NCBI RefSeq assembly: GCF_000972845.2 | Contig: NC_040032.1 | Coordinates: 6,518,316 to 6,582,315, forward strand | Direction: 5' to 3' | DNA: 64,000 bases | DNA from: Larimichthys crocea | Taxonomy: Eukaryota; Chordata; Actinopteri; Sciaenidae | In this document: one piece after another, positions 34,346 to 45,100 of the stretch | How positions within the stretch are numbered: position 1 is the stretch's first letter | How the letters are laid out: every line of letters begins with the position of its first letter | The notes under the pieces: model-generated | Told to the model about the DNA's origin: nothing | The model's input: only the letters and a program-made list of their open reading frames with translations | Databases searched by the model: none | Made by a program: the position numbers and the translations under genes

Positions 34346-35870
34346 TAGTCACTTGAGCAACAAATGGGTTTTTAATTGAACGTAGACGATGAATAGTGTT
34401 GATATTTAGGCATGAGTGACTTCATCTCTCCTCACAAAGAAACAGTGAGCTTAGTGACACAGGAAGTGACATGCATACAGCAGCAGCAAATGACAGCAGA
34501 AAACAGCATCAGTCATCTCAGTCAAAGCCCGATTATAACATCATGTTTACATCCAAGTGACAGAGGCCTGTATTGACTGTACAAGTTATGACTGTCTGTC
34601 CAAAGGAGGAAATAGTCTTCAGCTTTGTGGAGCCACAGTCTACAGAGAGAGAGGAGGTTTCCACTTCCTACTAACTTTCAAACTATGACCATTAAGGACC
34701 TCAAACGCAATGAAATACTTATTTCATCCCAGTTGTATTATTATTTCTCCAGCCATAACCAAGTATTTATTTTAACCCAAGCAATGGTCTTTCACTAATC
34801 CTAACCATGCTGTTTTTGTGCCTAACGCTAACCAAACCATAACCAGTGTCATCACATCACGAAACTCTTTTTTTTTGCAATGATTTGTAATAGTTTTGTA
34901 AAGCACAGACATATGATGTCACCTTTTGAGTTATAGTGGTGAATCTGCAGGCCTGTGTGGAAAAAGGTGTGTTCTTCATCTTCATCAGGTTACTCTCACT
35001 GGACTTTCAGCGATCACCAGAGGGGAAAATCACACTGTTACATCATCCAAAGTAGCAGCAATAGTTTACTAACTGCCTGGAGGACAGGTATTGGGCCTGC
35101 CTGTGGGAAAGAAAGTAAATTATTAAAATGTTTTGTGAAAACTCTGGAATGCATTGTTCTGAGCAAGTGTCCATCACTGCCTCTGTTTTTGGCGTACAGT
35201 CTTCGATTTGTCCTACTCTGCTGTCAAAAGAAGGAATGCAAAAAGAAGGATGAAGCTGACCAGCCAGGCTTCATTTGACTACCTTTCTGTTCCAGATTGC
35301 ATCATGACTCTCAGTGCCTCCGTCAATATGTGGGACCATCTATCTTCAAAACTAATGATGGGGTCATTTGGTCCTTATCAAGCACCTTATTTCTTGAGGT
35401 AGATCACAGGGTGTTACTTGTGATCACTGCTTTTAGGATGGAACCTCTCTTGCTTTTCGTCAGTCGTCAGTGAAGTTGATTTGAATAAAGTTATATTCAC
35501 AGTGAGAGTTGCTTAATGCATTATTGTACAGTATTCATGCATGGTGTGTGCATGTTTTTCTACACTATGACCACTCAAATATCTCTAGATCTTTTAACAT
35601 TTTACTCTAAATTGCTCTAAATCATTGACTACAGAGCAGCCAGATCTGTAAAGGTTTCATTTTTGAAAAATCATTTATTCATTTTTAAAGTAATATGGCC
35701 AATTTTAAGATCACCTTTGTCATTGTTGCATAAGTGTTCACAAATTGAATGTTTCACCTCATAAGGATGAGGTGGATTCCTCCTGATAGACCATCTCCCT
35801 GATCTTTTTTTATCAAAACTTATAGAGCTGTTGACCTTTACTGTACACGAGGCTGACGCTATCTGATCTT
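34346..35870. other. Unassigned sequence
   Basis: The frame 34955-35278 has no domain. No repeat family recognised. Confidence 0.45.
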
Positions 35871-35874
35871 CACA

Positions 35875-36050
35875 CGGAAATGTACTCTTGTCCAAAATCA
35901 TTGTGCGCGCTGTCATTATCACGGTTGCCATCTGTCTTACTTATCTCGAACGTGGCCTTGCATTTCTGGGCTGACATTTACGTATGGAGAATGATTACTG
36001 CGAATCAGAGAGCAATTAAAATGAACATTTCTTATCATCGAGATACCATC
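35875..36050. other. Candidate conserved non-coding element
   Basis: Repeat-free, balanced sequence with CGCGCTGTCATTATCACGG, TTACGTATGGAGAATG and CAATTAAAATGAAC. Open frames cross it on both strands, but neither resembles a protein family. Compositional impression only. Confidence 0.25.
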
Positions 36051-36940
36051 AACACACACACAGAAATCTAAATCTAATCTAGAATATAAGTGATGAACAT
36101 TGGAGTACTGTATCAATGCCCTGAGTAATACTCAGTGAATGAGGGACGGACTGAGCAGGTGAAGCAGAACATCTTAGACTCACCGTTGCTGAACAGCCGC
36201 AGAGAGAGATCCATTAAAGAATGGATAGAAATTTACATTTTTTTCACTGACTCAAACATAATGAAATGCAACCACATGACATGTTACATTTTCAGTCATA
36301 AAAAAATGTGTAATGTTCACACTCTAGTTAACTGTAGACATTACATGACCGCACAGCTAGCTTTGATTGAAAGCGACAGGGTCTCCCTCTCCTTATCTAG
36401 GCTTTCGAACATAATTCTAAGAGATCACAAACTAGCTGAAGAAGGAGTAGAAAAAGTAGATTGAGGGGAAGAAGAGACACAATTCTTGGAAAGCACTGAT
36501 CATAACAATGTGCGATTCTAACAGTGAGGTGAATAGGAAACACTTTCACCTACACAGCAAAACAACAGTGTGTAGCCATGTGCCAAATGTGATCCTCTCT
36601 GAACAAATCATACTGAAAACCTATTTGCAATCAGAGACAGACAGTATTTTGAGTCTTCTGACAGCATTTTTGCTCATTAATGCAGAGCTTTTGTTTCCAG
36701 GATACAATATTATTGCTGATGTGTGCATGTGGTTTAATTTATCTTGTTATTAATGAAATGTTCCAAGAAATGATTTACTAGAAAATCATGCCAGCAGATA
36801 TTGTTTTACTACAAATATTGGTGAATTAAAGTTTTATTACTTGCTGTGTTTTGTACAGTGTGCGGTTGCGTTCCTGAATTTCTCCGCTTGTTCTGAGATG
36901 GTTGTACTTACACACTTTTTTGCTGTGATCAGTGCGACCA
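36051..36940. other. Unassigned sequence
   Basis: Frames of 81-109 codons without domains. No repeat recognised. Confidence 0.45.
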
Positions 36941-36947
36941 GCACCTA

Positions 36948-36990
36948 AGCAACCTTCCAACACTCGGCACCTGAGTGTTGGAAGGTTGCT
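36948..36990. repeat. Perfect 18-bp inverted repeat (hairpin)
   Basis: Left arm AGCAACCTTCCAACACTC (36948-36965), 7-base spacer GGCACCT, right arm GAGTGTTGGAAGGTTGCT (36973-36990), with no mismatch. The spacer motif GCACCT also precedes the left arm (36941-36946). There is no T-run, so it is not a terminator, and it is too short for a typical microRNA precursor. Confidence 0.95.
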
Positions 36991-37384
36991 GATGGATTGA
37001 ATGATACAGGAAGGGACATAGGCTGATGGGTAGGCATATAGAGAGGTTGATGGATGAAGTGCTGACCTTTGTGAATGTCAGTAACCATAGGTGTGTAATC
37101 CCAGCCTCTATCTCAGACCTTCATTATGGAGACATTGCCTTTTAAAATGGCTGGAAAGTGTTTACAAAGATAGAATGATGCCACATTCTACTGGTCAAGC
37201 AAAGTAGACTTCTGAGTCTGTTATTCTTGAATAGAAATGCTTGCTTTTGTCTGAAGGCAAAACCTTCATGTAGGTCCGTTTCAAAGCCTTAACACCCTTT
37301 AACACCCATCTTAACATGACGATGCACACTGTATTTTAGGTGAACGTATTGCTTTTAACAAGAAGTAGGCATGAAGGCAAGAGG

Positions 37385-37440
37385 TTCAGAATGACTCTGT
37401 CCATGGTGAAGACCATGGAAAAAAAGAGAGTCATTCTGAA
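37385..37440. repeat. 14-bp inverted repeat inside the LINE
   Basis: TTCAGAATGACTCT (37385-37398) and AGAGTCATTCTGAA (37427-37440) are perfect complements with a 28-base loop, itself holding two CCATGG sites. The right arm is part of the LINE reading frame (VILN), so the left arm is probably an inverted copy made by template switching. Confidence 0.9.
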
Positions 37441-38242
37441 CGACCTCAAACCACTGGTGACCCAAAATCTAGACTCCCTAAAATTCACCTACCAACCAGG
37501 CATTGGAGTGGATGATGCAGTTATCTACCTACTATACAGATCCCTCTCACACCTGGAAAACTTTAGAAGCTCTGTGAGGATCAGGGTCTTTGACTTTTCA
37601 AGTGTTTTTTTTTGTTTGTTTTTTAACACAATACAGCCATCACTGCTGAGGGGGGAGCTAGATGGGGCTGGAGTTGACCACCACCTGGCTGCGTAGACTA
37701 TCGACTACCTCACCAACAGACCACAGCATGTGAGGCTTCATGGCTGTGCGTGTGATGTGGTGATTTGCAGTACAGTGCTCTCTCCTGTTCTCTTAAGCCT
37801 GCACACATCAGACTTCCAACACAACACTGACAGCTGTCTCCTCCAGAAGTTCTCTGATGATGCAGCCATCATTTGACGTGTATCAGAAGGAAATGAGCAG
37901 GAATACAGGGGGGTCATCACGGACTTCGTCGACTGGTGAGATCTGAACCACCTTCTTCAAGGTGACATCTCAAACCACAGCAGTGAACATCCAGGGCTTG
38001 GATATCGGGATGATGCAAGCAAACATAAACCACCTTAACAACAAACTGGACTGGTCAGACAAAAAAGGTCAAAGTTGTCTCCATTTACTGAGGAGACTGA
38101 GGTGCTTCAGAGTGTGCAGGGCTCTATTAAAAACCTTCTATGACACTGTGGTGGCATCTACATTATTGTATGCAGTCGTCTGTTGGGGAGGGGGAAGCAC
38201 AGAGACAGAAAAAGACTGGACAAACTGGTCAAAGAGGTCCTG

Positions 38243-38940
38243 GGGCCTCATGTACAAAGCTTGCCTTCGCACAAAAAAGTGGCGTACGTCCTTTTCCACG
38301 CTCACATTCAAATGTGAAATGATCGTAGAAATGTGCGTGCCCATGTTTCTACAGCTGTTGTTCCTTAGAGGTGATGCTGGGAAACTGTTAATAATGTGAA
38401 AACAAGTAGTCATCAGAGTGATGTGCACATCAGAGACACACTTATGAACAATTAACACACCCACGTGTTTGCAATTATATAGGTGGATATAAAAGCATGC
38501 GCAATGTGATGAAGAAAATGATATTAACAATGGCAGCGTTAGTGTTGTTAGAGGACCTTGTAAATGGTGCAATCCGCCGTGAGCGAGTATTTAAGGAACG
38601 CGAGGATTTACTTGCAAACCATGATAATTGGCTCATAAGCCGATTTTGGTTACCAAGGCCAGTGAGTTGTGCGCAGAGCTGCTGTGGCCCTAGAACGCAA
38701 CGAATCTCAGGTCCGGGGCCTATTTAAATAAATTAGCATATGTAAATAGGAGCGTGGACAGGGAGGAGTTGCATGTGCGCTCAATTCCACATTGATTGGG
38801 ATGTACAAAAGAAACGTGCTTGGATCCATGCGAACGCACACTGATACATCTGAATGTTTTTGTGCGTACGACAGTTTCTGGGTTTTGGTGTACGCCAAGT
38901 TTCACGTGGAAATCCTCGCAAGTATTCGTACATGAGGCCC
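38243..38940 (+). mobile_element. PIF/Harbinger deletion derivative nested in the L2 LINE
   Basis: Left tip GGGCCTCATGTAC (38243-38255) and right tip GTACATGAGGCCC (38928-38940) are perfect 13-bp inverted repeats. CTG is duplicated outside (38240-38242 and 38941-38943). These tips match a known fish Harbinger group (GGGCCTCATGTAC...). Removing the element and one CTG puts the LINE codons LVKEVL and GCSS back in one frame, confirming the insertion point. The interior carries only the first part of the transposase. Confidence 0.85.
38497..38727 (+). pseudogene. Harbinger transposase N-terminal remnant
   Basis: A 76-codon open frame containing GAIRRERVFKEREDLLANHD, then NWLISRFWLPRP, which corresponds to the N-terminal region of HARBI1-like transposases (RRERVFRxRxDxLxxxDxWLxxRFRxPR). 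It then passes into CCGPRTQR in place of the LCxxLxPxLxR helix, in a shifted frame, and stops. The DDE nuclease domain is absent. It lies between the Harbinger inverted repeats. Confidence 0.65.
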
Positions 38941-39119
38941 CTGGGCTGCTCCTCTAGACTCCATAGAGGAACGCAGTGTGGGAGAGGAGGATGTCATCTT
39001 TGCTACACATCCATCATGAACAACTCCTCTCACCTGCTGCATGAGACTGTGGAGGCCTTAAACAGCTCCTTCAGCAACAGACTGCTACCCCACCATGAAG
39101 AAGGAGCTTTTCATCTATA

Positions 39120-39120
39120 A

Positions 39121-39157
<37 letters not shown>

Positions 39158-39181
39158 ATATATATAGATATAGATATATAT
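39120..39181. repeat. (TA)n microsatellite in LINE tail
   Basis: Interrupted TA/TAGATA tract within the 3' untranslated part of the L2 insertion. Confidence 0.95.
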
Positions 39182-39429
39182 AAGCCGCTTTGAAAAGTGA
39201 ATTTCCCCAGTGTGGAATCATTAAAGTCGATCTTATCTTACATGAGCGTGCTTTAAATAGAACACTAACTGAATAAAAAACAATGCTGAGTATTTAAATC
39301 CCCTGGCTAAGAGTCTGTTTAATTATATTATTGTATACATTTTGTCATTGCACAGCATTAATTATATTAATAGGCACATTGTTTTGTTTGTTTTACAATT
39401 CTGCATTACATGGGCAGTTTTCAGGACTG

Positions 39430-39760
39430 TGTGTTTGTGTGCTCTTCCACTTCTGCACACAGTGATGTGGATTCACAAGCAGTAAATTGTGTCCTAGGTA
39501 AGAGTTCGAGGCAGAGTTCAGCAACGGGTATCAGTGAGTAAGGGCAAACGAAGAAGGCAAGGGCCAGGCAGGCAAACCTGGGACAAGCTGTGGTCAGGAT
39601 CAGGCAGGGAAGAAACAAAACACTCCATAGGACAACTGCAGAAAGAAGACTGGTATATATACAGGGAGTTATTAAGGGAATGGTTTCCTGGAGGGTGAGA
39701 GGATCAGGAGTCATTACTGAAAAAACAGCAACAAGAGTAAGAAGTAGCTGTTGTGACACC
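39430..39760. repeat. Possible non-autonomous repeat (GGCAGAGTTCAGC type)
   Basis: Contains GAGGCAGAGTTCAGCAACGG, GGCAAGGGCCAGGCAGGCAA and GGTCAGGATCAGGCAGGG, and ends with GTGACACC. This GGCAGG-rich, purine-biased organisation is that of a class of fish non-autonomous repeats, like 18040-18340. Boundaries are not defined. Confidence 0.35.
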
Positions 39761-39969
39761 TAAAGCATCAGTTTGCATTGGGATTAGAGAAGGGAACAGA
39801 CATGTAGTCAGTCTATTTCCATGAAAACAAATGCTTATCTGTTGTGTACAGCTAAACACCTGAAACTCCCTCACCTATAACAGCTGCCAAATTTGAGTTG
39901 GGATTTCACAATGCATTTTAACACATGGACAAGTTTCTACTTTTATTCGTAGAGCCTTTTCGCAAGATT

Positions 39970-40156
39970 TAAACATTACAGTGTGGAAGATTTGGGGCGC
40001 CCTATTCACAGAATATGGTACAAATGGAATACCCATCCATAAGTGTACACAGTTGTATGTTTTTGTGCTTTAGAATAAGCCTTTCATATGTATAGACGCA
40101 GGGTTATAATCCCCAACCAAACTGCTAGATCACTAAATCCACACTGACACTTTAAG
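39970..40156 (+). mobile_element. Short TIR element (CAGTGTGG ends)
   Basis: The left TTTAAACATTACAGTGTGGA and the right CCACACTGACACTTTAA are inverted copies, giving a 187-bp element. The interior CAAATGGAATACCCATCC and the right part GATCACTAAATCC match a common percomorph repeat whose tips are TTAAAGGTGCAGTGTGTAGG. A longer relative lies at 44970-45100. Confidence 0.5.
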
Positions 40157-41240
40157 ATTTACATGGATAACTCGAATAGAAGTCATAGTAACTGTAATGT
40201 TAAATAAGTTGTAAATCAAAACATGAACATGTTGATAATCAAACGTATGGTGGAAAATATTTTGAAATGCCAGGTACAGTAAGGTTGTGGCCAATTTCAG
40301 TAAATAAGCTGCCAGTTTGACCAGTGTCTGCTAAAAAAAAGGCTCCTGGTCTCACTGTTTCTCGCCTGGTGATAAGCCTGTTATCTGTGCCTTCCTGCTC
40401 TGCCTCTGGCCCACTGTCCTCAATACTTTGGCTGCCCAGCCAGATAGGCACTCACCTAAGAGTTAGCCAGGGACTCAGAAAAACATACAAAGGGGCTACA
40501 GTGACTGTCACTTCATATCATGGAGTAAACATGAAAAAATGCTTTTGTAGTGGAAGGCCTGGGAAAAAAATGATGAATCATTCTTATGCTGTTTGCAAAT
40601 TATTTAAACACTTTTTAACTAGGGCAAATTCAGCAAGCTCATTTTTAAAAGGCACCAGACGTGACCACGAACTTACTACATCCACTAAGCGCCCACTTTA
40701 GCAGGTAGCAAGTAAAGCAGGTGGACGATAGTCCTTCATAAAGGTTCACATTAGAAAGGCAGACTAATGGAGACTAATGGAGACAAATGGCAAATTACCA
40801 ACCTAACGAATTTCCCTTCTGTTATTTATCTATAGGCTATATTTAATTTTTGGCCTGGCATTGTTGATTTCATAAACAGAAGAGGACGTTTCTAAGGGCC
40901 ATTTTACACTAAAACAGCAAATATTTTAAAATCCTTCAACTTCTTAGGAAACTCTTTAGTTTGTATCTGTGTAAAGTCCATTCTGATGCACTGTTCATGG
41001 CATTATCATGTGTTTTAAGTTGTTGCACATTTCATATTTATATTTGTGCTTTGCCTGTTTTGACAGAAGGGATGCTGAAAGGCCAAGTATTTGTCTTGCT
41101 GTTCTGATCGTACAAGTGGATAACAGTGTCAGTTCTCCAATGTACACAGCAGCATGCTTAATTCAAAATAACATAATAATAAATCCATTTGAATGAATGA
41201 TCTGACGCTTTGCCTTAAATTTCCTGTAAAAGACTCTCTT
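40157..41240. other. Unassigned sequence with a small tandem repeat
   Basis: Three copies of the 10-mer AGACTAATGG occur at 40761-40790, the last as AGACAAATGG. The frame 40324-40701 has no domain. No repeat family recognised. Confidence 0.5.
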
Positions 41241-41245
41241 TTAGT

Positions 41246-41272
41246 CTCTCTCTCTCTCTCTCTCTCTCTCTC
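41246..41272. repeat. (CT)n microsatellite
   Basis: About 13 perfect CT units. Confidence 0.97.
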
Positions 41273-41612
41273 ATGTTGACCACACAGAGGGCTGAGCTGC
41301 TCTGTTTCTCTACCAAGGCCAAATATGTTAACAAGGCAGCAGACTCCAACACTCTGGGACCTTCTCCAAACCATTCTTGGTGCCTATCCAATGTTTGGCT
41401 GCATATATACTGTATATGATTGCCTGGGCTTGCAGGTGGCAGAGAGGAGACAGATGTTGGACCTTTGTTTTCCCCTTGTTAAATATGTCTCCGGAGAGCC
41501 TTGTTTTGTTTTTTTCACTGGGCCGTATTAACAAGAGAGGCTCCACAAGTTTTCTTTCTGCCTTAGTTTCTTTTCTTTATCGCCCCATCTATTCCCTTTA
41601 TGTATACATGCA

Positions 41613-41617
<5 letters not shown>

Positions 41618-41645
<28 letters not shown>
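41618..41645. repeat. (GT)n microsatellite
   Basis: About 14 GT units. Confidence 0.96.
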
Positions 41646-41647
<2 letters not shown>

Positions 41648-41649
41648 AG

Positions 41650-42640
41650 ACTTGAGTCAGTTCATTAGATCAAATGGTGAAATGATAAAACACAATGGCT
41701 CACGCGGCTTCTTTCTGTTTGTGTTGACGATGCGGATGAAACAGCAAAGCTCACAGTGGTGATAAATAATGCATATTTTAACACCACCGCAAGACTTTCC
41801 CAGATAATTTAGGTGTATTCAGTATTGATTTCATCATTTGTCTGATTTTATTACAGTTTGCTGAGAAGCTAAACAACCCTGAGGTCCATGATTTGAACAT
41901 ATTGAGCTTATGCAAAAGAAAATGTACAGTGTAAAAGAGGATGAGACGCATAATCTAATTCCCAAGCAAAATCTGAGTAAAGTGGCCTGTCATGGCACAC
42001 ACAGCTTGAGTATAGCTAACCACTTTTGCTTTCAACCATCTCTCCCTCTCAGTTTCTCCTCTGTCTCCTCTCTTTCGTTCTAACCTCTTTTCCCCCCAGG
42101 CTCCTCTTTTTTTAATCCTCCAGCAAACCTCACTCTCTCCCCTGCGCCTAATTTTCTCCACACTCTAGCCTTACTTCACCCCTGCTTTGCATTCTTTCTT
42201 CTCTAGCTAGATAAGACCTTCTTGTCTTGCTGTTTTCTCTCCGGCCTGACTGATGATGCTGTTCGAATGATGTAAGGTTGCTGCAGGTGTGAAACACAAA
42301 GTCTTTGGTTGGCTGAGAAAGACAAACAAACCAAACCAGACAAACCAGTCAAAAGACATTTTTATCATCTTTCCCAGTGGTCTCTCTGCTTGTATATCCA
42401 CATTGTTCAGCTTAGTAGGCCTATGATGGTTTAGTGAGGCTAACAATCCCCATTTTTTAGCCTCCTGTTCACGCCTGCCTCTGCAAACTCTGACTCATGA
42501 GTTCTGAATATTTAATAGCCTTTTCCACTCTCTCCCCAAAGAATCTTAAGTTTGTTCTTCTTTTCCTCTTCTCCCCACCTCCAACTCTCTTAAAATCATG
42601 AGCACACTCATCCAAAGCATTTTCTGTCCCACACTGGCCT
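41650..42640. other. Unassigned, mostly unique-looking sequence
   Basis: 41730-41920 is repeat-free with a balanced composition and several homeodomain-like cores. It lies upstream of the candidate exon. The remainder is pyrimidine-rich (42030-42200, 42540-42600). Confidence 0.35.
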
Positions 42641-42645
42641 CCTAG

Positions 42646-42726
42646 ATTTTCCTGCCTCTCTTGAGGCGAAGATTGCCACCTACAAGAACTTCACCATCAA
42701 TGTCTCCCCATGCGTTAAGGATGTGG
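42646..42726 (+). CDS. Candidate internal coding exon, unidentified gene
   Basis: An acceptor-like tract TTTTCTGTCCCACACTGGCC then TCCTAG ends at 42645, and a consensus-like donor GTGAGC starts at 42727. Between them are 81 bases, with one frame open throughout (after two leading bases) giving a protein-like segment that includes SLEAKIATYKNFTINVSP and CVKDV. Of the other two frames, one is open but Arg/Pro-rich, and the other has an early stop. Both splice phases would be 1, so the exon is symmetric. It holds an N-glycosylation sequon (NFT) and one Cys, which would suit an extracellular protein, but I do not recognise the family. No second exon was found in the window. Chance occurrence remains possible. 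Confidence 0.35.
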
Positions 42727-44965
42727 GTGAGCAGTTGTCTGTGCATATATTGAGGGCAGGGCGAAATCCGTGAGATTATTCTCATGGCTTCTCTACTTTA
42801 CTGAATATCATTAGCGAAGAGTGACAGGAAAGACACAAACTCACTGTGCCATAAGTAAAGTAGCACACAATGGTACAGTTGGGATATATTGCTGTGGTTA
42901 CACCGAGGGAATAAGAAGTTTGGGAATGAAGAATTTGGGGGTAAGATGATGTTTTATTTCATCTTTTAGCGACAACTACACTGTGAGGTTACTGCTGGTG
43001 AAAAATAGATATAAGAGAATATTATAAAAATATTGTTTTCCTCTCCTTTAGTTATGCTAGTCTGTATTGTAAGTTTTGAATCAGTACCAGTACTAAAGTA
43101 CAACAGTAAGTAAAACAATGCATAGAAATTCCAAGTTCGATAGACAAGCATATATGTTATTGTAGTAACATTTGGGGGTATCCATAGCAAATCTAACTGT
43201 TCTTTGATTGATTTTTCTTGTTGGGATATAGACAGAGTGCAACATGTCATACTCTCAAAACCATCCCAGACCAACAACCACAATCAACCAAGAGCCGGAA
43301 CACTAACCAAATGCTTGAAGCTGGATAAACACATTCAATTTCAGCATGTAAAGCAAAGCATCATTTTAGCACCTTGTGTCTACCAGAGAGCAAAGGTAGG
43401 TAGGCAGATTAACAAATGTTGGTCCCTTCTTCTTACCTCGCTTTTCTTGCAGAAATGGTCGTAAAACAATAAGTACCTAAAACATAAATCAAAGGTAGAT
43501 TATTAGAGAGAAATTAAAAAGTAAATTTTATGCACACCAAACACATTTTAATGTTGCTGACTGATACAAAGCTGTACTATCTTTCTATCTTTTTCTCATG
43601 AAGCGTAATCTATCAATTAAAGTCAGTTTAAAAACATGTATAGCTGACTTTGAATTGATATACACAGTATACATATGCATATGTTCAGAGAAGCAAGCCC
43701 AACATTATCTACAGCAAATGTATAATGAGGTTATGCAAGTAGAAGAAGAGAAGAAAGAAGAAGAATTTCCCCTTGGGGGCTCCAAATTAAAAATGTGCAT
43801 ACACGTGTTCAGAATGCAGGGTGTACTGTAGAAGTGGACTGTGGGGTAAACTGAAGCGTTGATGACGTTTCTCTCGTAGGACACATCTAAAGATTTATGG
43901 CAGAGAATGGTATACAGCGAGAGACAAAGAGGGTGAAAGAGAGGTAGACTGCTCTGTCCTAAACCTCGCATCCATTTTTCTCAAGTGTCCTTTACAAAGA
44001 CACGAAATCCCCTTCAACTTCTGTGCTCTGTGTCCTGCTGTGCCCTGACCTCTCCGTGTTCCCTGCAAGATCAATAAAGTATCACCTCGTTTTCACATTG
44101 TATTGAATGTGGACAGTTTCCAGGTGCAGGTAGAAAGAAAGGGTGTAAGCTACTGAAAGATTCTTGATCAGACAGAAGAGCAGAAGTGAGAATCGGGGGA
44201 AGCAAAGAAAGCATAAAACATTGCAATACGACTGAGAAGAGACATGGATTTGAACAAGGAGCTGTGTAGACTACAATCAAGTCTCTGGTGAGGTTAGCTG
44301 GAGGACACCAGTTTGAAAGCCTTGCCTGGAGAGACTGGAGTGAGAGGAGTATAATCAGCGAGGTTACAAAAGTTTGTGAGAGAGTGGAGAAGGGTCATGG
44401 TTGGGAATAAGTGCTTGGGATGTCATGAACCTTCAAACTATCTGTCAAAATACTCTGTGGGAAAGAAGAGGAAGTGAAGGTACTGAATAGTTTCCTGAAG
44501 GTAGAAGCAGAGGGAAGCATTGGGAATATTTACTACCACTACCTATTGTCGACCACTTCAAAGGATGTTCAATTTTCTGGCTGGGATTTTTCTCCATTTT
44601 CAAGTGTTTATACTGTAGAAATGACCTCAATGTAATGCTGTGTAAGAGGATAATTTAAAGGTAAGGTACTAAAGAGAACATGAATGAGGAGGTGAAGTGA
44701 AAAGTAAAGAAAATCAGTTGAGGCTGTTTGAGCGTCCTTTAGATTTAGAAATTGTATTTTGCTAGATAATCTGTGAAACTACAGGTCATGGCAAAGGTCA
44801 TTGTTACTTTTTCTGCATGCGTTAGTATATTTGTTACCTTTAGCTAGCTGTTCTGTATGCTAATTTAAGCCAAGATTAGCGACATGAGGGTAAGAAGCTA
44901 ATCTATTGCTTCTGAAGCCTAGATGCAAAGACTGTTGCTCCATTGGCTTTTCTTGATCCTCCACT
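42727..44965. other. Unassigned sequence
   Basis: GAATTTCCCCTTGGGGG at about 43764 and ATCAATAAAG at about 44069 resemble LINE 3' ends, but nothing upstream is recognisable. No gene supported. Confidence 0.4.
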
Positions 44966-44969
44966 TCTA

Positions 44970-45100
44970 CTATGTGCACTGCAGAGGTCTTTGACTGTTC
45001 TGGGCTACTGGAGCAAATATGGTGGCGCAAGATGGCGGACTCTGTGTAAGAGGACCCGCTCCATATGTAAATATAAAAGGCTCATTCTAAGGTAATAAAA
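44970..45100 (+). repeat. Percomorph dispersed repeat (GGACCCGCTCC family)
   Basis: GACTGTTCTGGGCTACTGGA, ATGGTGGCGCAAGATGGCGG, AGAGGACCCGCTCCATATGT and ATATAAAAGGCTCATTCTAA follow the order of a repeat I know from several percomorph genomes. Tips are missing, so it is a fragment; it is the core of the family represented by the short copy at 39970. Confidence 0.65.

Larger units (their letters stand above)
37395..39118 (+). pseudogene. L2 LINE reverse transcriptase C-terminal half, inactivated
   Basis: Recognisable segments are VILNDLKPLVTQNLDSLKF, then GVDDAVIYLLYRSLSHLE, then DYLTNRPQHVRL. These are followed by KFSDDAAII (about 37848-37875), where FSDD is the variant of the catalytic F/YxDD motif. 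Further on come LNNKLDWSD, LLRRLRCFRVCRALL and FYDTVVASTLLYAVVCWGGG. Beyond the nested insertion, NNSSHLLHETVEALNSSFSN continues the same protein to the C-terminus. Several frameshifts and stops and a T-rich insertion near 37610 show it is dead. In life the enzyme copies LINE RNA into DNA at the target site. Confidence 0.7.
37340..39239 (+). mobile_element. L2-type LINE (3' half), split by a nested insertion
   Basis: Pieces run 37340-38242 and 38941-39239 around the element at 38243-38940. The order is as in fish L2 LINEs: fingers/palm, catalytic FSDD, thumb-like segments, C-terminus, then an untranslated tail with a TA microsatellite and the 3' end GAATTTCCCCAGTGTGGAAT, then CATTAAAG. The 5' half (endonuclease and start of the RT) is missing, so this is a typical 5'-truncated insertion. 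Confidence 0.75.

Noticed and set aside
36948..36990. Hairpin as microRNA precursor or terminator
   Set aside because: The stem is only 18 bp with a 7-base loop and no T-run; too short for a standard precursor.
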